A stretch of 64,000 nucleotides of DNA from assembly GCF_000826185.2 (NCBI RefSeq), contig NZ_LN648871.1:117671-181670 (forward strand). The letters run 5' to 3'. The translations under genes and the position numbers were made by a program. The notes under the pieces were generated by a model. The model was not told the DNA's origin. It ran no database searches and was given only the letters and a program-made list of their open reading frames with translations. How positions within the stretch are numbered: the first letter of the stretch is position 1; the number at the start of each line of letters is the position of its first letter. This DNA comes from Microbacterium gorillae. Lineage in GTDB: Bacteria; Actinomycetota; Actinomycetes; Actinomycetales; Microbacteriaceae. Shown one piece after another: positions 54,164 to 64,000 of the stretch.

Positions 54164-55465
54164 ATGGCATCCGCAGTCGATATCGCGACGCCGCCCACCA
54201 GGGATCCCTCGTTCGAGAACGTCTGGGATGAACTGGTCTGGCGCGGCCTCGTGCACGTGTCCACCGATCAGGAAGCTCTGCGTGAGCTGCTCGGCGGGGA
54301 CCCGATCGTGTATTACTGCGGATTCGACCCGACCGCTCCGTCGCTGCACCTCGGCAACCTCGTGCAGCTGCTGCTGCTGCGCCGCATCCAGCTCGCCGGA
54401 CACAAACCCCTCGGCCTCGTCGGCGGGTCCACGGGCCTCATCGGGGACCCCCGCCCGACGGCGGAGCGCACGCTGAACACCCGCGAGACGGTCCAGGAGT
54501 GGGTGAACCGCCTGCGTGCGCAGGAGGAGCGCTACCTCGACTTCGAGGGCGAGAACGCCGCCCGCATCGTCAACAACCTGGACTGGACCGCGCCCCTGTC
54601 CGCGATCGATTTCCTCCGCGACATCGGCAAGTACTTCCGCGTCGGCTCGATGCTGAAGAAGGACGCCGTCAGTGCGCGGCTGAACTCCGAGGCCGGAATC
54701 AGCTACACCGAGTTCAGCTACCAGATCCTGCAGGGCATGGACTTCCTCGAGCTCTACCGCCAGTACGGCTGCGTGCTGCAGACCGGCGGCTCGGACCAGT
54801 GGGGCAACCTCACCAGCGGCACCGACCTCATCCGCAAGGCCGAGGGTGTCGCCGCGCACGCGATCGGCACGCCGCTGATCACGAACAGTGACGGGACCAA
54901 GTTCGGCAAGAGCGAGGGCAACGCCATCTGGCTCGACCCGGAGATGTGCAGCCCGTACCGGATGTACCAGTTCTGGCTCAACACGGACGACGCCGACGTG
55001 ATCACTCGCCTCAAGATCTTCACGTACCTGACCCGTGCGCAGATCACGGAGTACGAGCAGAAGGTCGCCGAGGAGCCCTTCCGGCGCGAGGCCCAGAAGC
55101 GCCTGGCGCTCGAAGTGGTCTCCACGGTGCACGGCACCGATGCCGCGGACAAGGTCATCGCCGCGTCCGAGGCGCTGTTCGGTCGCGGTGACCTCACCGC
55201 GCTGGACGCCGACACCCTGCGCACCGCACTCGAGGAGCTGCCGCACGCTCGCGTGGCCGGCGGGACGCTCGTCACGCAGGCGCTGGTGGACACCGGACTG
55301 AGCACGAGCCAGTCCGACGCCCGCCGCGCGATCGCGCAGGGCGGCGTGTCGGTCAACGGCGAGAAGGTCGTCTCGGACGATGCTCTCGTCTCGCTCACCC
55401 TTCCCGGTGACGCAGCCGTCCTGCGCCGCGGGAAGAAGACGCTCGCCGGACTGTTCGCGGCCTGA
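54164..55465 (+). CDS. tyrS: tyrosyl-tRNA synthetase
   Basis: TyrS charges tRNA-Tyr. The 433-residue class I enzyme has the HIGH-like motif HLGNL in YCGFDPTAPSLHLGNL, the KMSKS-like KFGKSEG near residue 247 and a C-terminal S4 domain (about residues 365-420). TAGGGT (54152-54157) is six bases before the ATG, so the mRNA is leaderless and a T-box regulator is excluded. A terminator follows five bases after the stop. Confidence 0.95.
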   Translation: MASAVDIATPPTRDPSFENVWDELVWRGLVHVSTDQEALRELLGGDPIVYYCGFDPTAPSLHLGNLVQLLLLRRIQLAGHKPLGLVGGSTGLIGDPRPTAERTLNTRETVQEWVNRLRAQEERYLDFEGENAARIVNNLDWTAPLSAIDFLRDIGKYFRVGSMLKKDAVSARLNSEAGISYTEFSYQILQGMDFLELYRQYGCVLQTGGSDQWGNLTSGTDLIRKAEGVAAHAIGTPLITNSDGTKFGKSEGNAIWLDPEMCSPYRMYQFWLNTDDADVITRLKIFTYLTRAQITEYEQKVAEEPFRREAQKRLALEVVSTVHGTDAADKVIAASEALFGRGDLTALDADTLRTALEELPHARVAGGTLVTQALVDTGLSTSQSDARRAIAQGGVSVNGEKVVSDDALVSLTLPGDAAVLRRGKKTLAGLFAA

Positions 55466-55469
55466 ACGA

Positions 55470-55508
55470 CGGTGACGGATGACGCGTCGTGCGCGTCGTC
55501 CGTCACCG
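55470..55508 (+). terminator. terminator after tyrS
   Basis: CGGTGACGGATGACGCG (55470-55486) pairs with 55492-55508 over 17 bases with one G-T pair and a 5-base loop. Confidence 0.82.
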
Positions 55509-55541
55509 GGCTGAGGTGCCGGCACACGCGAAGGAGGACGG

Positions 55542-56345
55542 ATGCCGTTCACGCCGAGCCATGCGGTGGTGGCGCTGCCGTTCCTGCGCACGCCGCTGAT
55601 CCCCGGCGCGATCGCCGTCGGTTCGATGACACCGGACCTCCCGCTGTTCCTGCCGGTGAACGCCCGACGACTGCTGCCGTACGGGGTGCTGCACGATCCT
55701 CGTTGGCTGGCGGTGACCGTCGTCGTCGCGCTCGTCCTGCTTCTGGGCTGGCGGCTGCTTCTGCGTCCGGCGCTGTCGGACCTCGCCCCGACGTGGACCG
55801 CTGACCGGCTGCCCGAGTCGTGGAGGGCGTCCTCGACGGCGACGGTGCATGAGACGTTCGTCGGTGCGCGCGGCGCCGTCCCGACATGCCTGCTCCTCCT
55901 GCTCTCCCTCGCGCTGGGTGTGCTCAGCCACATCGCCTGGGACTCGTTCACGCACGAGGGCCGCGAAGGAACGTCGCTGATTCCCGCGCTCGATGACCGG
56001 TGGGGGCCCCTGCTCGGGTACAAGTGGGTGCAGTACGGATCGAGCGTTTTCGGGTTGGTGGTGATCGGGATCTGGGCGTATCGCTGGTGGTCCCGGCGAC
56101 GTCCGCACGAGGTGCAGCGCACGATCCCCGCAATCGCGCGGGTCCTGTGGTGGATCGCGCTGCCCGTGCTGCTGGTCGCTTTCGCCGTCTTCGGCTACCT
56201 CCGATGGGGGCCGTTGTCGGCGGACTTCACCGTCCAGCACCTCGCGTACGCCACCCTTCCGCAGGCGTGCGGGGTGTGGGGTGCCCTGACGGTCGTGCTG
56301 TGCGCCGTGATCGTCATCAGCCGCGCGCGGCGGGCTCGCGGCTGA
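55542..56345 (+). CDS. DUF4184 family membrane protein
   Basis: This 267-residue integral membrane protein starts MPFTPSHAVVALPFLRTPLIPGAIAVGSMTPDLP, the hallmark of DUF4184. It has five to six transmembrane helices and a conserved GVLSHIAWDSFTHEG, whose histidine and aspartate could bind metal as in the related YdjM group. Function unknown. A GGAGGA site precedes the ATG. Confidence 0.85.
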   Translation: MPFTPSHAVVALPFLRTPLIPGAIAVGSMTPDLPLFLPVNARRLLPYGVLHDPRWLAVTVVVALVLLLGWRLLLRPALSDLAPTWTADRLPESWRASSTATVHETFVGARGAVPTCLLLLLSLALGVLSHIAWDSFTHEGREGTSLIPALDDRWGPLLGYKWVQYGSSVFGLVVIGIWAYRWWSRRRPHEVQRTIPAIARVLWWIALPVLLVAFAVFGYLRWGPLSADFTVQHLAYATLPQACGVWGALTVVLCAVIVISRARRARG

Positions 56346-57566
56346 TCAGAGCCACGCCGGCTCGTCCGCTCCCCAGGGCCGTGGCGGCGCGAACCGGTCC
56401 GGTGCGCCGTCGTACGCGATGGCCGGGACCACCGTTCGCACCGTGGAAGCGCCGACGGTGACCTCCTGGGTCTCGATGGCGCTCGGATCAGCTGGTCCCA
56501 CGGCGGGCCCGTCGCCGAGGCGCAGCAGCTCTGCCGCCATGCGGACCAGGGACGTCTCGATCAGGACGCCGCCGTCCGCGCGACGAGCGAGTGCGCGCAG
56601 GACGGCCTCGGCGAGGCGATATCCGGCGGAATGATCCAGCGCCTGCGCCGGCAGCGCACCGGGGGTCATCCCATCGTCGGATTCGATCATCGCGATGCCG
56701 TCGGATGCCTGCACGAGGCTGTCGAAGCCACGCCGCTCATCGCCCCATGCGGACAATCGTGCTACCACCATGCCGCGGCCCTCCGCAGCGATCGCAACGG
56801 GGTCGAAGCCGCGAGCCTCCAATGATCCGCGTCGATAGCCGGTCACGATCACGTCCGCCGTGCGGGCGAGTTCCCGCAACAGGGGATCGCTCACATCCAG
56901 GACCGCCGACCGCTTCCCGTGGCCGGTGTCCAGATGCTGCCAGGGGATCTCCGGCCGACCGGGCGGGTCGATGCGCAGCACGTCCGCGCCCAGCAGCGCC
57001 AGCGTCCGCGTGGCCACCGGACCGGCGATCACGCGGGTGAGGTCGAGAACCCGGACTCCCATCAGGGGTGCCCGGGCGCTCCCGGATGGCGCCGCACGGC
57101 TGCCCGTGCCGAGCGGAGCGACCCGGACCAGCGGTTCCGTCTGCAGTCGGGCCATGGTCGGCTGATCCGCCTTCGCGACGACCACCGCGAGTCCGCCGGC
57201 GTCGGTCACGGCCCGGGCCACTTCTCGCGCTGACCGGGTGCGGATCACGTCGGCGGCTTCCGCACGGTCCTCGTCGTCCCTCCCGAGGACGCGGAGAAGC
57301 GCCTCCAGATGCCAGGGATAGTTCGCATGAGTTCGGACCCAGCCGTCGGCGGAGGCGAAGAAGCCGGACAGCGGCGCGAATGCCTGCGCCGGATGGCCAT
57401 CGATGCGCAGGTGCCGATCACTCGTGTACGCGGCGGCGACCCGAACCGGATCCACATTGCGGTGTTCCGCTCCGACCAAGGCCGCGGCCGCATGCGACGC
57501 GGCGGCCACCGCGTCGGATGCGAGCCTCCCGACGTCCAGCCGAGCAGGCAGCGGCACGGGAGTCAT
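56346..57566 (-). CDS. CaiB/BaiF-type (class III) CoA transferase
   Basis: This 406-residue family III CoA transferase moves CoA between acids. The characteristic segment is VRVLDLTRVIAGPVATRTLALLGADVLRIDPP near residue 190. An aspartate nucleophile near the later LEARGFD-SLVQASDG region is expected but not certain. The N-terminal half (residues 1-170) is less conserved and may be a partial second domain. The ATG overlaps the stop of the upstream oxidase gene (ATGA). Substrate unknown. Confidence 0.82.
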   Translation of the reverse strand: MTPVPLPARLDVGRLASDAVAAASHAAAALVGAEHRNVDPVRVAAAYTSDRHLRIDGHPAQAFAPLSGFFASADGWVRTHANYPWHLEALLRVLGRDDEDRAEAADVIRTRSAREVARAVTDAGGLAVVVAKADQPTMARLQTEPLVRVAPLGTGSRAAPSGSARAPLMGVRVLDLTRVIAGPVATRTLALLGADVLRIDPPGRPEIPWQHLDTGHGKRSAVLDVSDPLLRELARTADVIVTGYRRGSLEARGFDPVAIAAEGRGMVVARLSAWGDERRGFDSLVQASDGIAMIESDDGMTPGALPAQALDHSAGYRLAEAVLRALARRADGGVLIETSLVRMAAELLRLGDGPAVGPADPSAIETQEVTVGASTVRTVVPAIAYDGAPDRFAPPRPWGADEPAWL

Positions 57567-58216
57567 GGCCAGAGCAGCTCGCGCGGCCAGCTCTCGCCGT
57601 CGCGGCGATACCGCAGTCGGATCTGTCCGGCACCCGGGGTGGACGCGAAGAACTCGATCGTGCGCGGGACGACGGTGTGGACAGCCCACGTCCGGGTGGG
57701 ACTCGCGGGATCAGCGAGCACCGCTCGCGCCTCAGCCTCGAACGCGGCGATGTAGTCCGTCCGGGAGGTCAAGGGCATGCTCTGCACACCCAGGCGGGCC
57801 GCGGCCCGAGCGTGCGGCGCGCGTGCCGCGTCGTCGGCGGCGGATACCGCGGGCGCCGCGCGATGCACCTCGCCGCGCACGCGGACCTGTCGCCCGAGCT
57901 CGCTCCAGAAGAACACGAGAGCGGCGTCCGGGTGTGCCTCCAACTGGTGCGCCTTCGCGCCGTCGGTACGCGTCGCGAACTCGTACCCGCGTGGAGTCAG
58001 ATCCTTCAGGATCAGCACCCGTGCGTCCGGGCGGGCTTCATCGTCCGTCGTCGCGAGGGTTGCGGCGTGGGGGAACCGGATGCCGGCACTGATCGCATCG
58101 TCGAGCCACGAGCGGAACAGCTCATCCGGATCGGCCGGGGCCGTGTCCGGGTCGAAGAGGGGCAGGTCCGCGCCGAAGGTCGGCAGGGCCCGGAGTCGTT
58201 CGCGCAGGCTCGTCAT
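57563..58216 (-). CDS. PdxH-like pyridoxamine 5'-phosphate oxidase family protein
   Basis: This 217-residue flavin-dependent oxidase-like protein aligns with PdxH through ARVLILKDLTPRGYEFATRTDGAKAHQLEAHPDAALVFFW and RQVRVRGEV, the FMN-binding core. Its length is like E. coli PdxH. The C-terminal RLHDR of PdxH is replaced by QIRLRYRR, so the substrate may differ. TACTCT lies six bases upstream of the ATG on the minus strand (58223-58228). It is followed by the coupled CoA transferase gene. Confidence 0.8.
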   Translation of the reverse strand: MTSLRERLRALPTFGADLPLFDPDTAPADPDELFRSWLDDAISAGIRFPHAATLATTDDEARPDARVLILKDLTPRGYEFATRTDGAKAHQLEAHPDAALVFFWSELGRQVRVRGEVHRAAPAVSAADDAARAPHARAAARLGVQSMPLTSRTDYIAAFEAEARAVLADPASPTRTWAVHTVVPRTIEFFASTPGAGQIRLRYRRDGESWPRELLWP

Positions 58217-58489
58217 GTCGAGAGAGTACGGGGCTGGCGGCCAACCGTCGATGGGCGAGGGTGGCGACACGCCCGGGGTGCTGACCCGATTCGCGCGGAC
58301 GGGGGAGCGCGCGTAAGCTTTCATCTTGTTCGCCCCACAGGGTTGAGCGAAGGCCTCCGGGCCTGGCTCCCCTCAAGTGGTGGACATCACCCCCTGAGAA
58401 GAAACAGTTTCGGCTGGGTCTGACCTTCAGGTCTAGGGGAGGTGCTGGATCGGGTTTCCGGGTCGACTGAGACGTTACGGCGTGTCGGT

Positions 58490-58519
58490 TTGACGCCCTG
58501 CGAAACACGGTCCTAAGAT
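58490..58519 (+). promoter_or_regulatory. rrn promoter
   Basis: TTGACG (58490-58495), an 18-base spacer and TAAGAT (58514-58519) form a strong promoter about 225 bases before 16S. The region from 58217 to 58750 holds no gene. Upstream it is GC-rich with small hairpins (such as AGGCC-TCCG-GGCCT near 58350), and downstream it turns AT-rich. Confidence 0.75.
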
Positions 58520-58574
58520 TGAGAAGTTGCCCCGTTGGGCTGCCTGGGAGGGTGGTCTGGTGGGTGCGTCCGAT

Positions 58575-58596
58575 CCTTGAGAACTCAACAGCGTGC
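58575..58596 (+). other. 5' arm of 16S processing stem
   Basis: The leader segment around TTGAGAACTCAACAG (58577-58591) can pair with 60437-60457 in the spacer after 16S, with an uninterrupted run CAACAGCGTGC. The pairing would loop out 16S and form an RNase III substrate. Confidence 0.7.
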
Positions 58597-58750
58597 ACTT
58601 GTCAAATGCCAAATAACCTCGTCATCCCTTTTTTGGGGTGAGAGATTCCTTTGGATCAATTATATGGAAGTCAGTAATGACATCCTTTTTTGGTCAGTTT
58701 CAAACTCGCTTTCTTCTGGTCTTTTTCCGACTGGGAGTTATGCAACTGTT

Positions 58751-63771
<5,021 letters not shown>

Positions 63772-63792
63772 CACTTTCATCCTGCGGATGAT

Positions 63793-63855
63793 TCGCGTCC
63801 ACTGAGTGGTTCTCGATGTACGGTCGAGAACACCACAAACGAACTGATCGTTTGT
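63793..63855 (+). other. 23S-5S spacer with 23S processing stem arm
   Basis: Bases 63793-63814 are complementary to 60553-60574 over 22 positions with one mismatch and one G-U pair, the stem that brackets 23S. Further down ACAAACGA-ACTGA-TCGTTTGT (63835-63855) is a perfect hairpin before 5S. Confidence 0.75.
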
Positions 63856-63879
63856 GGCTGAACGAACACATCAATAGTG

Positions 63880-63998
63880 TTTCGGCGGCCATAGCGAGAG
63901 GGAAACGCCTGGCCACATTCCGAACCCAGAAGCTAAGCCTCTCAGCGCCGATGGTACTGCAGGGGGGACCCTGTGGGAGAGTAGGACACCGCCGGACT
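63880..63998 (+). rRNA. rrf: 5S ribosomal RNA
   Basis: The 5S rRNA of about 118 bases starts TTCGGCGGCCATAGCG and ends GGACACCGCCGGAC, the two ends forming helix I. The conserved CGAACCCAGAAGCTAAG is present. It reaches the end of the window but looks complete. Confidence 0.93.
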
Positions 63999-64000
63999 TC

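Noticed and set aside
53657..56122. An 821-residue minus-strand frame containing the AraC domain
   Set aside because: Only the last 149 residues are protein-like. The rest is antisense to tyrS and DUF4184, and a leaderless -10 box marks the real start at 54106.

Overview
The window is GC-rich chromosomal DNA with dense, often overlapping genes. It carries a complete 16S-23S-5S rRNA operon without a spacer tRNA, actinobacterial PriA, CGNR, SseB and LexA/LysM genes, and many genes that appear to be transcribed without a leader. The 16S sequence and gene order (miaB-miaA, dapF, hflX, lexA, infC-rpmI-rplT-rRNA methylase, pheST, argCJBDF) point to the family Microbacteriaceae, probably Microbacterium or a close relative. 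The genus is an inference. I see no phage, insertion sequence, plasmid or CRISPR features.

Layout. 1-2.4 kb: tRNA A37 modification (miaB, miaA). 2.5-8.2 kb: an accessory block of small regulator/enzyme units (alpha/beta hydrolase with MerR, Ohr with a CGNR regulator, GNAT, TetR-DoxX with an SGNH hydrolase, a second hydrolase), several with visible operators. 8.2-19.4 kb: dapF, two methyltransferases, hflX, an S9 peptidase and the methionine pair metF-metE. 19.5-22 kb: two duplicated membrane proteins, lexA and an SOS-controlled LysM protein. 22-26.3 kb: hisC-hisB-hisH-priA-sseB and a VOC protein. 26.3-29.2 kb: DUF1844, infC-rpmI-rplT and a SpoU-type methylase. 29.2-34.2 kb: a Rid protein, a WYL regulator and a four-gene glutamate-type ABC importer. 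34.2-37.8 kb: pheST. 38-40.7 kb: a gene containing a strange GC-shifted duplication, then a MarR-MATE efflux unit. 40.7-49.1 kb: arginine synthesis (argC-J-B-D-F, then two membrane genes, then argH), preceded by a newly recognised small ORF rich in arginine codons. 49.1-58.2 kb: a large membrane-tethered SF2 helicase-like protein, a Met/Cys-rich putative copper protein, VOC, AraC, tyrS, DUF4184, a CoA transferase and a PdxH-like oxidase. 58.3-64 kb: rrn operon.

Two themes run through the window. First, about 25 start codons sit 6-8 bases (nearly always 6-7) after a TANNNT-like -10 box, which is the layout of leaderless transcripts. This shows that most monocistronic or operon-leading genes here are leaderless, while downstream genes are coupled by ATGA, GTGA or TGATG overlaps. 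Second, several transcription units carry readable control sites: paired operators before ohr/CGNR, palindromes for MerR, TetR, MarR and WYL regulators, an SOS box, a candidate GlnR box, a hairpin between the binding protein and permease of the importer, and a possible arginine attenuator. The most unusual items are the arginine leader peptide, the helicase with two membrane segments, the 30 percent methionine copper-type protein, the AUC start of infC and the GC-biased 225-base duplication, which looks like an assembly fault.
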